Assembly (NCBI GenBank): GCA_018374635.1
Contig: JAHAEW010000012.1
Coordinates: forward strand, 1-50,739
Length of the DNA: 50,739 nucleotides
Direction: 5' to 3'
Origin: Clostridiales bacterium
Lineage (GTDB): Bacteria > Bacillota > Clostridia > Oscillospirales > Oscillospiraceae
The position numbers were made by a program, and so were the translations under genes. Below are positions 40,666 to 48,941 of this stretch, piece after piece. The notes beneath the pieces were generated by a model. That model saw only the letters and a list, made by a program, of their open reading frames with translations, did no database searches and was not told where the DNA came from. Position 1 is the first letter of the stretch. Each line of letters begins with the position of its first letter.

Positions 40666-42723
40666 ATGGCAAACGGAAAAACGATGCAGGCGGTCGTCAA
40701 TCTGGCCGGCAGCATCGACCCATCACTCGGCAAAGCCATCGAACAGGCTCAGAAGAAAATCAGCGGCCTGAACGTGAAGGCGCTGGCCGTTGGTGCAGCC
40801 GTGGGCGGCATCGCTGTGGCGACAGGCAAGGCAGTCGTCGAGGCCGGAAAGTACATGAAGGATCTCGGCGCGTCCTTCGATGACGCTGCTGATGCTATCC
40901 GCATCGGAACCGGCGCCACCGGCGACGCGCTGGATGGGCTTCTGGATGACTTCGACGCCGTATACAAGAGCGTCCCGACCACAATGGAGGACGCCAGCAA
41001 GGCGATCGCAGACTACAACACCCGCCTCGGCCTCACCGGCCCGCAGCTTCAGGAGATCTCCAAGCAAGCCATCCAAGTGAGCGATATGCTCGGGGACGAC
41101 CTCGGCAGCGTGATCGAGGAGTCGAGCCAAGCCTTCCAACAGTGGAACATCGACGCCGATGACATGGGCGGCGCTATGGACTACATTTTTAAGGTCAGCC
41201 AGAGCACGGGCATGGGCTTCACGAATCTGATGGCAGATATGCAGAAGTTCGGCCCGCAGCTTCAGGAGATGGGCTACTCCTTCGAGACGGCGAGCGCCCT
41301 GATGGGCCAGCTCGACAAGGCCGGCGTAAACACCGACGAAGTGCTCGGCGCCATGAAAAAGAGCGTCGCCACGCTCGCCAAGGAGGGCATCAGCGCCAGC
41401 GACGGGCTCGCCATGTACTACGAAAAGATCAAAAACGCCGGGACGGCCGCAGAGGCCGCCAGCATCGCGTCGGAGATCTTCGGCACAAGGGCAGGCTCCA
41501 CGATGGCCGCAGCAATCCGAGACGGCTCTCTGGCCGTCGCAGACCTGACGGCTGAGCTGCAAGAAAACGGCGAGACAATCGCCGGCGCAGCCGATGACAC
41601 CTACGACTTCGCCGAGCGGCTTCAGGTTATGAAGCAGGGGCTCGAAGTGGCACTCAAGCCTATGGCGAACACTGTGTTCGACGGCCTCAACAAGTTCATG
41701 CCGACCCTGCAAAAGCTGATGGAGCAGATCACCCCGGCCATCTCCAAGGCGGTCGAGGCTGCGGCCCCGTTTGTCGACGAGTTCCTGACCGGCGCTGCCG
41801 ACGCCCTCGAGGACGTTCTGCCCCTGATCTCTCAGCTCGCGGCCGACCTTCTGCCCGTTCTGACGCAGCTAATGAGCACTCTGCTCCCGCCGCTTCTCAA
41901 CCTCGTGCAGACGCTCCTCCCGCCACTCATGCAGATCGTCTCCGCGATCCTGCCACCTATTGCCAGCCTGCTCGCCACCGTGCTCCCGATCATCACGCAG
42001 ATCGTCAGCGCTGTGCTGCCTGTGCTGGTGAGCATCATCTCGAGCCTGCTGCCGGTCATCACCCCGCTGCTGGAAGTGGTCCTGCAAATCGTCAACAGCG
42101 TCATCATGCCGCTGCTTGATCCCCTGATGCAGCTCGTTCAGGCACTACTCCCTCCGATCCTGAGCCTGATCGGCGCCATCACCCCGCTGCTGACTCCGCT
42201 GCTGTCTATTCTGGAACCCATCGCCAGCGTGCTCGGCACGATCGTCGGCTGGGTATCGAAAATTGTCAGCTTCGGCTCCGGCGTCATTTCCAAGATCGCC
42301 GGCCTGTTCGGAGGTGGGGGCGGCGGCAGCGCGTCCGTCTCTGGCTATGCGACCGGCGGCTTCACAAGAGGCCCGTCCATCGCCGGCGAGGATCCGCGCT
42401 ACCCGACCGAGGCGGTCATCAGCTTCAACCCTGCATACCGCTCGCAAAACCTGTCCTACTGGGCCGAGGCGGGCCGGATGCTCGGGGCATCTGACGGCGA
42501 AAGCGACTACGAGCTGCTCAGCGGCGGCTCCGGCACCGCTGTGGTCTACGACCTGAGCGGGCTGTCCTTCTCCCCACAGATCAAGATCGAGGGCGACACC
42601 GACGAGGACGCACTGATCCGAAAGCTCCGCGACCTCGAGCCGGAGTTCATCGACTTCATCCTCGAGGCACTCAGCAGAAGGGAGGGCGGCGCCTATGTCA
42701 CAGCAGACAGTCGGCTTTATTGA
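40666..42723 (+). CDS. Tail tape measure protein
   Basis: 685 aa, short for the family, so a short tail. The N-terminal 330 residues carry a TP901-like core (GTGATGDALDGLLDDFDAVY, MADMQKFGPQLQEMGYSFET, IFGTRAGSTMAAAIRDG). Residues 395-515 are eleven contiguous 11-residue hydrophobic repeats of the form LLPPLxxLVxx, which would build the long helix setting tail length. A Gly-rich stretch (FGGGGGGSAS) and a globular end follow. GGAGG is 8 nt before the ATG. Overlaps tail X by 29 nt. Confidence 0.93.
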   Translation: MANGKTMQAVVNLAGSIDPSLGKAIEQAQKKISGLNVKALAVGAAVGGIAVATGKAVVEAGKYMKDLGASFDDAADAIRIGTGATGDALDGLLDDFDAVYKSVPTTMEDASKAIADYNTRLGLTGPQLQEISKQAIQVSDMLGDDLGSVIEESSQAFQQWNIDADDMGGAMDYIFKVSQSTGMGFTNLMADMQKFGPQLQEMGYSFETASALMGQLDKAGVNTDEVLGAMKKSVATLAKEGISASDGLAMYYEKIKNAGTAAEAASIASEIFGTRAGSTMAAAIRDGSLAVADLTAELQENGETIAGAADDTYDFAERLQVMKQGLEVALKPMANTVFDGLNKFMPTLQKLMEQITPAISKAVEAAAPFVDEFLTGAADALEDVLPLISQLAADLLPVLTQLMSTLLPPLLNLVQTLLPPLMQIVSAILPPIASLLATVLPIITQIVSAVLPVLVSIISSLLPVITPLLEVVLQIVNSVIMPLLDPLMQLVQALLPPILSLIGAITPLLTPLLSILEPIASVLGTIVGWVSKIVSFGSGVISKIAGLFGGGGGGSASVSGYATGGFTRGPSIAGEDPRYPTEAVISFNPAYRSQNLSYWAEAGRMLGASDGESDYELLSGGSGTAVVYDLSGLSFSPQIKIEGDTDEDALIRKLRDLEPEFIDFILEALSRREGGAYVTADSRLY

Positions 42724-42919
42724 TTATGTTGCGCAGGGCGGCGACACCTTCGACAGCATCGCGCTCGTCGCCTATAACGAGGAGCGCATGGCGAGCACCA
42801 TCATCGAGGCCAACCCCGACCTCAGCGACGTGCTGATCTTCGAGGGCGGCGAGGCTGTGCGGATCCCGATCGTCGAGACCGTGGAGACGCCGGAGACCCT
42901 GCCGCCGTGGAGGAGGTGA
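42695..42919 (+). CDS. Tail protein X (LysM-like)
   Basis: 74 aa. IDYVAQGGDTFDSIALVAYNEERMASTIIEANPDL is cut here at two blocks: YVAQGGDTFDSIALVAY and IIEANPDL, the LysM-like fold of P2 gpX, a tail hub part. Starts inside the tape measure gene. Confidence 0.88.
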   Translation: MSQQTVGFIDYVAQGGDTFDSIALVAYNEERMASTIIEANPDLSDVLIFEGGEAVRIPIVETVETPETLPPWRR

Positions 42920-42923
42920 CGCC

Positions 42924-43844
42924 GTGAAAATCCTATACGAAGGCGTCGACATCTACCCGGACATCAGCGTCCACCGCTGCTATCACGATATGTACGCCGA
43001 AAAGCAGAGCGACGAGCTGCTGCTCAAGCTCAACGACACCCGCGAGCTGTGGGACTCGTGGAACCCCAAGAAGGGCGATACCATCGCCATCGAGGACGGC
43101 GCGGCCAAGACGGGCAAAATGTTCGTCGAGAGCGTCGTCCCCGAGTCTGGCATCATCACCCTGCGGGCCTACTCCGTCCCACAGTCTGCGAAGGATAAGC
43201 GGAGCAAATCGTGGGAAAAGGTCAAGTTTCTGCAACTGGCCCAAGAGATCGCCAGTCGCCACGGCCTGACGCTCGAGACCTACGGGATCACCGACCAGAC
43301 CTACGACTACGTCGAGCAGAACAACCTCGCAGACTTCGCATTTTTTCAAAACCGCTGCACCCTCGAGGGCGCGGCGTTTCTGGTGTATGACGGCAAGCTG
43401 GTCGTCTACGACGAGGCATACATGGAAAGCCAGCAGCCCGTCGACACCATCACCATCACCCCGGCCAATGACTTCGAGTACCGCGACGAGGGCACCAACG
43501 CCTACGGCTCGGCCGAAGCAGTCAACGGCGGCCTGATCGGCACCTTCACAGCCCCGAGCGGCGGCGACAAGGTACTGCGCCGGATCCTGCCCTTCCGCAT
43601 GACCGACCAGAGCGAGGCCGACCGCTTCGCCAAGGGCCTGCTCCGGGACGCCAACAAAAACGCGACCGTCGGCACCCTTTGGACGGGCTCGCTGCTGCGA
43701 GACTATGCGGCGGGCTCTGTGGTCACGCTGGCGACCGAGGGCGTCAAGTCGTGGGACGGCACGGCCTTCATCAGCCGGATCCGGCACGACTACGTCAAGA
43801 CGCGGAGCAAGCTATACCTCCGCAAGCCACTGGAGGGATATTGA
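42924..43844 (+). CDS. Baseplate hub protein, late control gpD-like
   Basis: 306 aa. P2 gpD type, the phage T4 gp27-like hub: KLNDTRELWDSWNPKKGDTI, then FLQLAQEIASRHGLTLET, LADFAFFQNRCTLEGAAFLVYDGKL in two parts, and LLRDYAAGSVVTL at the end. Start GTG 7 nt after GGAGG. Overlaps the spike gene start (TGATG). Confidence 0.85.
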   Translation: MKILYEGVDIYPDISVHRCYHDMYAEKQSDELLLKLNDTRELWDSWNPKKGDTIAIEDGAAKTGKMFVESVVPESGIITLRAYSVPQSAKDKRSKSWEKVKFLQLAQEIASRHGLTLETYGITDQTYDYVEQNNLADFAFFQNRCTLEGAAFLVYDGKLVVYDEAYMESQQPVDTITITPANDFEYRDEGTNAYGSAEAVNGGLIGTFTAPSGGDKVLRRILPFRMTDQSEADRFAKGLLRDANKNATVGTLWTGSLLRDYAAGSVVTLATEGVKSWDGTAFISRIRHDYVKTRSKLYLRKPLEGY

Positions 43845-44254
43845 TGAACAGCAACAACCAAATGATCCAGAAGGGCAAGATCTCCAGCGTGGAGGGAAAG
43901 GCCGACAGGAACGGAGACAAAACCACGGCCAGAGTGCTCCCAAGCACCGCCGACAGCATGGTCACGCGGCCGCTGACGATCCCGTGGTATCTGCGCGGGG
44001 AGATGGGAAACCTGACCCCCGGCACAGAAGTCGCCTACGCTATGTTCGAGGACGGCACCGGCATCATCCTCTCCCGCATGGACGGAGAGTGGGGCGGCAT
44101 CGTCCCGGGCGACATCACCGTCAAGAAGGGCGCGCTCACGATGCAGGACAAGGGCATCAGCGTCCCGTCGGCAGACGTGACAGCCACGGGCATCAGCCTG
44201 ACCGGCCACACTCACACAGACAGCCGAGGCGGCACCACTTCTGGCCCACAGTAA
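43844..44254 (+). CDS. Baseplate spike protein (gpV-like)
   Basis: 136 aa. An OB-like N-terminus (QKGKISSVEGKADRNGD, ARVLPSTADSMVTRPLTIP) is followed by a repetitive beta stretch and the tip GHTHTDSRGGTTSGPQ. HxH near the C-terminus is the iron-binding tip of P2-like membrane-piercing spikes. Much shorter than P2 gpV, but of the size seen in Firmicute myophages. Confidence 0.82.
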   Translation: MNSNNQMIQKGKISSVEGKADRNGDKTTARVLPSTADSMVTRPLTIPWYLRGEMGNLTPGTEVAYAMFEDGTGIILSRMDGEWGGIVPGDITVKKGALTMQDKGISVPSADVTATGISLTGHTHTDSRGGTTSGPQ

Positions 44255-44266
44255 GGAGGGATAGAC

Positions 44267-44842
44267 ATGGCCGTCATGGCATCGTGGAACGGCAAGACGT
44301 GGGGCGTCTCCAGCCAGAGGATCGCCGCACTCAACGGCATCTCCCACAGCGTCGAGCTCGACACGGAAAACAGCGACGACAAAGCCGGATCCCCGGCGAC
44401 CAAGACCAAGGCGCTCAAGCTGCAAAGCATGAGCTTCGACTTCGATCTGGCCGCCGCGGTCGGCTGCGACGTGCGCAGCGAGTACGAGTCGTGGACGGCG
44501 CTGGTCGGGCAGTATGCCCCCTTCTATCTGGCCGGCCGGCGCTTCGGCCCGGCCAACCTTCAGCTCACGGGCGTGAGCCTATCAGACACCAAGCTGGACA
44601 ACCTCGGCAGGATCCTGACCGGCAAGATCACGATCAAGCTGACCGAGTACGCCGAGGAGGCCAGCAGCAAAAAGGCCAGTTCTGGAAAATCCGGCAACAG
44701 CGGCAAGAGCGGCAGCAGCTCCAAGTCGGCGGCAGGCATCGCCACCTACAAGGAGCTCGGCATAAGCTCCTCGGCTGTGAACGTCGGAGCCTCCAGCAGC
44801 GCCAAAGCATCCAAAAAGCCAACCAATGCGCAGCTCAAGTAA
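44267..44842 (+). CDS. Baseplate/tail structural protein, unknown
   Basis: 191 aa. The first 130 residues form a beta-rich domain (WNGKTWGVSSQRIAALNGIS, FYLAGRRFGPANLQLTGVSL); the rest is a Ser/Lys/Gly-rich linker (SSGKSGNSGKSGSSSKS) and a short end. The domain could be a gpU-like or LysM-associated tail part. AAGGAGG upstream. Placed between spike and gpW/gp25 genes. Confidence 0.6.
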   Translation: MAVMASWNGKTWGVSSQRIAALNGISHSVELDTENSDDKAGSPATKTKALKLQSMSFDFDLAAAVGCDVRSEYESWTALVGQYAPFYLAGRRFGPANLQLTGVSLSDTKLDNLGRILTGKITIKLTEYAEEASSKKASSGKSGNSGKSGSSSKSAAGIATYKELGISSSAVNVGASSSAKASKKPTNAQLK

Positions 44843-44857
44843 AGCGAGGTGATCCCA

Positions 44858-45130
44858 ATGAAAGCATCTGGCAACGGAGCGCCCGAGATCTGCGTGCAGA
44901 ACCTCCTCAAGACCATCCGCGGGGAGGTGCCCTACGAGCGCATCAAGGGGATCGACCGCACGCTGATCGACAAGCCGAGCGAAACCGCTGCGACCGATCT
45001 GGCCGCCGACGTGGAGTTCGTTGTGGAAACCTACGAGCCCCGCGTGCAGCTCAGTGACTCCGACCTGAAAGCCATGACCGCTCAGACCGGCGACTTCGAG
45101 CTGCGGGCCAGCATCGAGAACATCACATGA
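44858..45130 (+). CDS. Baseplate wedge protein gp25/gpW-like
   Basis: 90 aa. The gp25-like pattern is plain: QNLLKTIRGEVPYERIKGID, TDLAADVEFVVETYEPRV. Lysozyme-like in fold only; it nucleates sheath assembly on the baseplate. The ATG at 44858 follows GAGGTGA; a GTG at 44849 overlaps that site. Its end overlaps the J gene region. Confidence 0.85.
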   Translation: MKASGNGAPEICVQNLLKTIRGEVPYERIKGIDRTLIDKPSETAATDLAADVEFVVETYEPRVQLSDSDLKAMTAQTGDFELRASIENIT

Positions 45131-45144
45131 AGGAGGTGAACAGC

Positions 45145-46536
45145 GTGAGCGACGCGACAAATATCTACGGCGAGGACATCAAACTCACCACGACAGACGC
45201 GAGCACCCTATACAAGACCATCATCACCGAGCTCGAAAAGGGCGCCGGCGAGCCGCTCTACCCGGGCGACGAGCGCCGGATCTTCGGTGAGGCTCTCGTG
45301 CCCGTGTTCGTTGCCCTCTACAACAGCCTCAACGACGTCGGCCGGCAGACGCTCCTCCGCTATGCGAGGGGCGAGGTGCTGGACGCCATCGGCGAGCGGC
45401 AGGACGTGAGACGACTGGAAGGCACACCGGCCAAGACGACCATGCGCTTCTCCGTCTCCACGCCGCAGGAGAAAAACATCATCATTCCGAAATGGACGAA
45501 GGTGACGCCGGACAGCGAAAACTATTTTGCGACCGACGAGATCGCTGTGCTGCAAGCTGGCGCCTACTCTGTGGAGGTGCCGACCTCGGCCGTGAGCAAC
45601 GGCACGAAGTTCAACGGCTACGCAGCCGGCACGATCACTACCCTCGTCGACCTGATCCCCTACATCGAGTCCGTCACCAACCTGACCGAAACGGCCGGAG
45701 GCGATGACGGCGAACCCTACACCACCGAAGGCGACAACCGCCTCCGCGAGCGGATCCGTCTGGCTCCTGCCAAAAGATCCACCGCGGGCCCCGAACAGGC
45801 TTACATCTACTGGGTAATGACGGCAGACAGCTCCATCGTGGACGCGAGGGCCGTCAGCGAGAAGGAAACCATCAGCGAGACCCTCACGGTCTACGACGGC
45901 AAAGCCTTCAAGGGCGGCGGCACGCTCCTGACCGACACCCTCGTCGTGAAAGCCCACGGGCAGAGCACGGCGGCGGTCAAGGACACGGACTACACCGTCG
46001 ACTACACCGACGGCCTGCTGACCATCACGCTCAAGGGCAGCCTCGCGGCCGCCGAGAGCATCGGCATCATCATCACCCGCACACTGGAGGGCTGCGTCAA
46101 GATCGTGCCCCTACTGGAAGGAGGCGGGATCCCTGACGCTGCCATGCTGGCGAAGGTGCTGGACGTGGTCAACGCCAAGGACATCCGGCCGCTCACTGAC
46201 AAGGTGAGCGCCGTGCCCCCGGAGGCCGAGACCTACGACATCGAGATCGTGTACTACACCACGCCGGAGAGCGAGGCCGAGGTGATCGCCAACGTCGAAG
46301 GCACCGGCGGCGCGATCGACCGCTACAACGAGTGGCAAGTCGCAGCTCTCGGCCGGGACATCAACCCCGACCAGCTCCGCAAGCGGATCCTCTCGCCTTC
46401 GTGGGGCGAGAACCTGACCGGCGCCTTCCGCGTGGACGTCGTCAAGCCGGCCTACAAAGCCCTCGACGACACGCAAGTCGCCAAGTTCAGCGGCCACCTG
46501 ACTGTCAGCCACAAGGTCGAGAGCGAGGTGGTGTAA
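45145..46536 (+). CDS. Baseplate J-like protein
   Basis: 463 aa. Baseplate wedge of P2 gpJ/T4 gp6 type: LLRYARGEVLDAIGERQDVRR, ENYFATDEIAVLQAGAYSVEV in part, GDDGEPYTTEGDNRLRERIR, and a C-terminal EVIANVEGTGGAIDRYNEW. GTG start 8 nt after GGAGG; an ATG at 45127 overlaps the Shine-Dalgarno and is less likely. TAAATG joins it to the next gene. Confidence 0.92.
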   Translation: MSDATNIYGEDIKLTTTDASTLYKTIITELEKGAGEPLYPGDERRIFGEALVPVFVALYNSLNDVGRQTLLRYARGEVLDAIGERQDVRRLEGTPAKTTMRFSVSTPQEKNIIIPKWTKVTPDSENYFATDEIAVLQAGAYSVEVPTSAVSNGTKFNGYAAGTITTLVDLIPYIESVTNLTETAGGDDGEPYTTEGDNRLRERIRLAPAKRSTAGPEQAYIYWVMTADSSIVDARAVSEKETISETLTVYDGKAFKGGGTLLTDTLVVKAHGQSTAAVKDTDYTVDYTDGLLTITLKGSLAAAESIGIIITRTLEGCVKIVPLLEGGGIPDAAMLAKVLDVVNAKDIRPLTDKVSAVPPEAETYDIEIVYYTTPESEAEVIANVEGTGGAIDRYNEWQVAALGRDINPDQLRKRILSPSWGENLTGAFRVDVVKPAYKALDDTQVAKFSGHLTVSHKVESEVV

Positions 46537-47187
46537 ATGCGGCTCAATGAGACCGAGATGGTCAAGCTGCTGCCTGCGTGGATGCAGGAGGACGGCAGCG
46601 ACAAGGGCATCGCCACCGGCTGCGACATCATCAGCCGCGACGCCTATGCGCGCCTGAAGCTCCTGAGCAGGTGGGACAAGATCGACCAGCTCAGCGACGC
46701 AGAGCTCGACGAAATGGCGTGGGAGCTGAACATCCAGTGGTATGACAGCACCGCGCCCATCGCAGCCAAGCGGGCCGTCATCCGCAGCAGCGACCGCGTC
46801 TACGCGAAACTCGGTACCCCATACGCTGTGGAGCAGATCGTGGCCGACTACTTCGGCACCGGCGAGGTCAGGGAGTGGTATCAGTACGGCGGGCAGCCGC
46901 ATCACTTCAAGGTGCTGAGCGACAACCCGAGCCTCGTCAACAGCAACCTCGACCTGTTCCTGAAGCTGCTGCGGACGGTCAAGCGCCGCAGCTCGTGGCT
47001 CGACGCGATCCTGATCTGCCTGACCGGCGAAATGTTCCTCTATTCCGGCATGGCCGTCAGGGATCACACCAAAGAGGTGCACGTCATGGGCAGCGACGAG
47101 ATCCACATCTACCGCGCGGCCGTCGTCCACGACAACAACCGCGAGACCGTCAGCATCGGCACCGACGCGGCGGTCATCTCAGACTAA
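46537..47187 (+). CDS. Tail protein I (P2 gpI-like)
   Basis: 216 aa. KLLPAWMQEDGSDKGIATGCD and DAELDEMAWELNIQWYD, then YAKLGTPYAVEQIVADYFGTGEVREWY fit gpI, which links baseplate and fibres. The C-terminal 55 residues (HTKEVHVMGSDEIHIYRAAV) are an extra beta domain. Starts right after the J gene stop. Confidence 0.88.
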   Translation: MRLNETEMVKLLPAWMQEDGSDKGIATGCDIISRDAYARLKLLSRWDKIDQLSDAELDEMAWELNIQWYDSTAPIAAKRAVIRSSDRVYAKLGTPYAVEQIVADYFGTGEVREWYQYGGQPHHFKVLSDNPSLVNSNLDLFLKLLRTVKRRSSWLDAILICLTGEMFLYSGMAVRDHTKEVHVMGSDEIHIYRAAVVHDNNRETVSIGTDAAVISD

Positions 47188-47202
47188 GGAAAGGAGATAG
47201 AC

Positions 47203-47952
47203 ATGGCTGCATTTATCAACAACGACATCACCACCGCCGGCCTGATCGTTCTGGCGAAGGGCGTGGCCGGCCAGAAGATCAACTACACCAAGATCGTCCT
47301 CGGCGATGGCTACCTCGAGGAGGGCCAGACGCCCCGCACCCTCACCGGCGTGGTCAGCCCGAAGGCGACCGTCGACATCACGAAGCTGAAGATCAACGGC
47401 GACGGCACCGTGGCCGTCGGCGGCATCTTCACCAACGGCGACGAGACCGATGGCTTCTACTACCGCGAGCTCGGCCTTTATGCCGAAGATCCCGATCCCG
47501 AGGTCGGCGAGGTGCTGTACTGCTACGGCAACTGCGGCGATCTGGCCGAGTGGATCCCGCCCTCCGGCGGCGCCACCATCGTCGAGAAAACCATCGACAT
47601 CGTCACCGCGATCGGCACGGCCACCAACGTGACCGCCTACATCCCCGCCGACGCCTACGCCACCAAAGAGGACTACGAGACCTACAAGGCCATCGCCCTC
47701 GGCGCGCAGGCTACGGCCGAGGAGGCTCTGGCACTCGCCCGGCAGGCCATCGCAATCGCGCAGGCTGCCGAGGCATCGGCCAACGACCTGAGCAACGCGG
47801 TCGGCCAGAACACCAGCAAGATCGCAACGCTGTGGGACGCCGTTTTCAGCGACATCACAAGCAACCCGTTCCAGATCACGTTCGCAGACTTAACAGGCAT
47901 CACGCTGAAGTCTGGCGTCTGGAACGCTTCACTTCAAAGGCTCGAGTGCTGA
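47203..47952 (+). CDS. Tail fibre protein, N-terminal attachment domain type
   Basis: 249 aa. The first 150 residues match the fibre N-terminal domain of P2-like phages (FINNDITTAGLIVLAKGVAG, TKIVLGDGYL, FYYRELGLYAEDPD). A coiled coil follows (AQATAEEALALARQAIAIAQ). The protein ends soon after, with no receptor-binding tip, so recognition may lie in separate proteins such as the DGR target downstream. AAAGGAG before the ATG. Confidence 0.85.
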   Translation: MAAFINNDITTAGLIVLAKGVAGQKINYTKIVLGDGYLEEGQTPRTLTGVVSPKATVDITKLKINGDGTVAVGGIFTNGDETDGFYYRELGLYAEDPDPEVGEVLYCYGNCGDLAEWIPPSGGATIVEKTIDIVTAIGTATNVTAYIPADAYATKEDYETYKAIALGAQATAEEALALARQAIAIAQAAEASANDLSNAVGQNTSKIATLWDAVFSDITSNPFQITFADLTGITLKSGVWNASLQRLEC

Positions 47953-48209
47953 TGGGAAACTGCTACAACTACACCCCAATCCCACCGGCCGAAGCCTCCT
48001 GCATCATCGCGCACCTGTTCGTCGAGCTGGCCCTGCCCTGCTCCTGCTGCAAGCGGGAGGACGGCGTCATCGTCATTCAGGGCAAAACCTACGACGGCAG
48101 CAGCGCCCGCGTCACAATCAAAGGCGAGGAGGTGAGATACTACGGCAAGCAACGGACACTCGCGGCCATACGAGCGGGCCAATGTAGGCCGCCCGCCCTT
48201 CGGCCGTGA
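47952..48209 (+). CDS. Small cysteine-rich protein between fibre and avd
   Basis: 85 aa. Starts by ATGA overlap with the fibre gene. The first half is hydrophobic with clustered cysteines (CIIAHLFVELALPCSCCK); the second half is beta-like (DGVIVIQGKTYDGSSARVTI) and ends basic. Possibly a fibre partner or chaperone. No family recognised. Its 3' end holds the Shine-Dalgarno of avd and overlaps it by 68 nt. Confidence 0.6.
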   Translation: MGNCYNYTPIPPAEASCIIAHLFVELALPCSCCKREDGVIVIQGKTYDGSSARVTIKGEEVRYYGKQRTLAAIRAGQCRPPALRP

Positions 48210-48621
48210 CAAACTGCCCGAGATGCAGGTCATCACGGACGCCAAGGAGCTCGAGAAACACACCTACATCAAGACCAGAAACCCGGCCGTTTTCCCGAAG
48301 AAGGAGCGGCTCGGTCTGGCGCAGAGGATGATGAACGAGGCCAGCGACCTCGTCGCCGATCTGATGGAGGCCAACGATCTGCTCCTGACGGATCCCGAGG
48401 AGCGTGAGCTCAGGTATCGCGCGCAGCGGTCGGCGCTTCGCAACTGCCGAAAGCTGATCCACCACATCGAGCTCGCGCATGAGATCCTCAGCGGCTTCAG
48501 CGATGACGCCTTTGCATACTGGGCGAAGATGGCGGACGGCGTGAAGAACCAGACCGCCAAATGGTACAAAACCGATAAAGAGAGGGCCGCCAAGCTGGAC
48601 GCGCAGAAGCGTCACCAGTGA
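48142..48621 (+). CDS. avd: DGR accessory protein Avd (four-helix bundle)
   Basis: 159 aa from the ACG start. The body (KKERLGLAQRMMNEASDLVADL, RYRAQRSALRNCRKLIHHIELAHEIL, FAYWAKMADGVKNQTAKWYKTD) has the helical pattern of DGR Avd proteins, which form a pentameric barrel and bind both the reverse transcriptase and the template RNA. The first ATG (48223) has no ribosome site. Upstream codons in frame read NGHSRPYERANVGRPPFGRD, and ACG at 48142 lies 9 nt after GGAGG, so an N-terminal extension of 27 residues is likely. Directly precedes the template repeat. Confidence 0.82.
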   Translation, partial: TASNGHSRPYERANVGRPPFGRDKLPEMQVITDAKELEKHTYIKTRNPAVFPKKERLGLAQRMMNEASDLVADLMEANDLLLTDPEERELRYRAQRSALRNCRKLIHHIELAHEILSGFSDDAFAYWAKMADGVKNQTAKWYKTDKERAAKLDAQKRHQ

Positions 48622-48941
48622 GGCGGCCCTCGGGGTATGCCTTGTTTTTTCGTGCCGGCTCGGCCAACAACGCCCGCAACGTCAACACCGATGGCACTCT
48701 GAACAGGAACAACGCCTACAACGGCAACAACGGCCTGCGCCCCGCTTCGATGGATCGCCCGACTTATTAACCGCCCGGAGACGGACGGCGAACACTGTGC
48801 CCCATCATCCAAGGAAGGCATATCCCTCCCGCAGCCGCGGCCGTCTGACCGGCCCGGTCATGGGTAAACACAAGACCGCCGATGCCCCCGGCGGCGCACG
48901 CAAAGCGTGGCCGGAGCTATACACGGCGGGGAGACTTTTCA
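48622..48941 (+). ncRNA. Template-RNA region of the DGR (avd-RT gap)
   Basis: A 320-nt gap holding no supported protein gene. It contains the template repeat, then a short frame-closing TAA (48768-48770), then about 170 nt up to the RT start. DGR template RNA is made from this position and needs the flanks, including the 3' end of avd and the spacer before RT, for priming. Confidence 0.75.
48653..48747 (+). repeat. DGR template repeat (TR)
   Basis: The 3' 79 nt (48669-48747) match VR1 with adenine-only changes; the first 13 nt (48653-48665, TGCCGGCTCGGCC) are identical to the last 13 nt of the window, where VR2 begins. AAC codons dominate, as in all DGR templates, since AAC can mutate to many residues but not to stop. 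Read in the target frame it gives SANNARNVNTDGTLNRNNA, then YNGNNGLRPA. Confidence 0.95.

Noticed and set aside
41848..42210. CRISPR-like or tandem DNA repeat in the tape measure gene
   Set aside because: The periodicity is at protein level (11 residues); the DNA units differ too much, and no spacer pattern exists.
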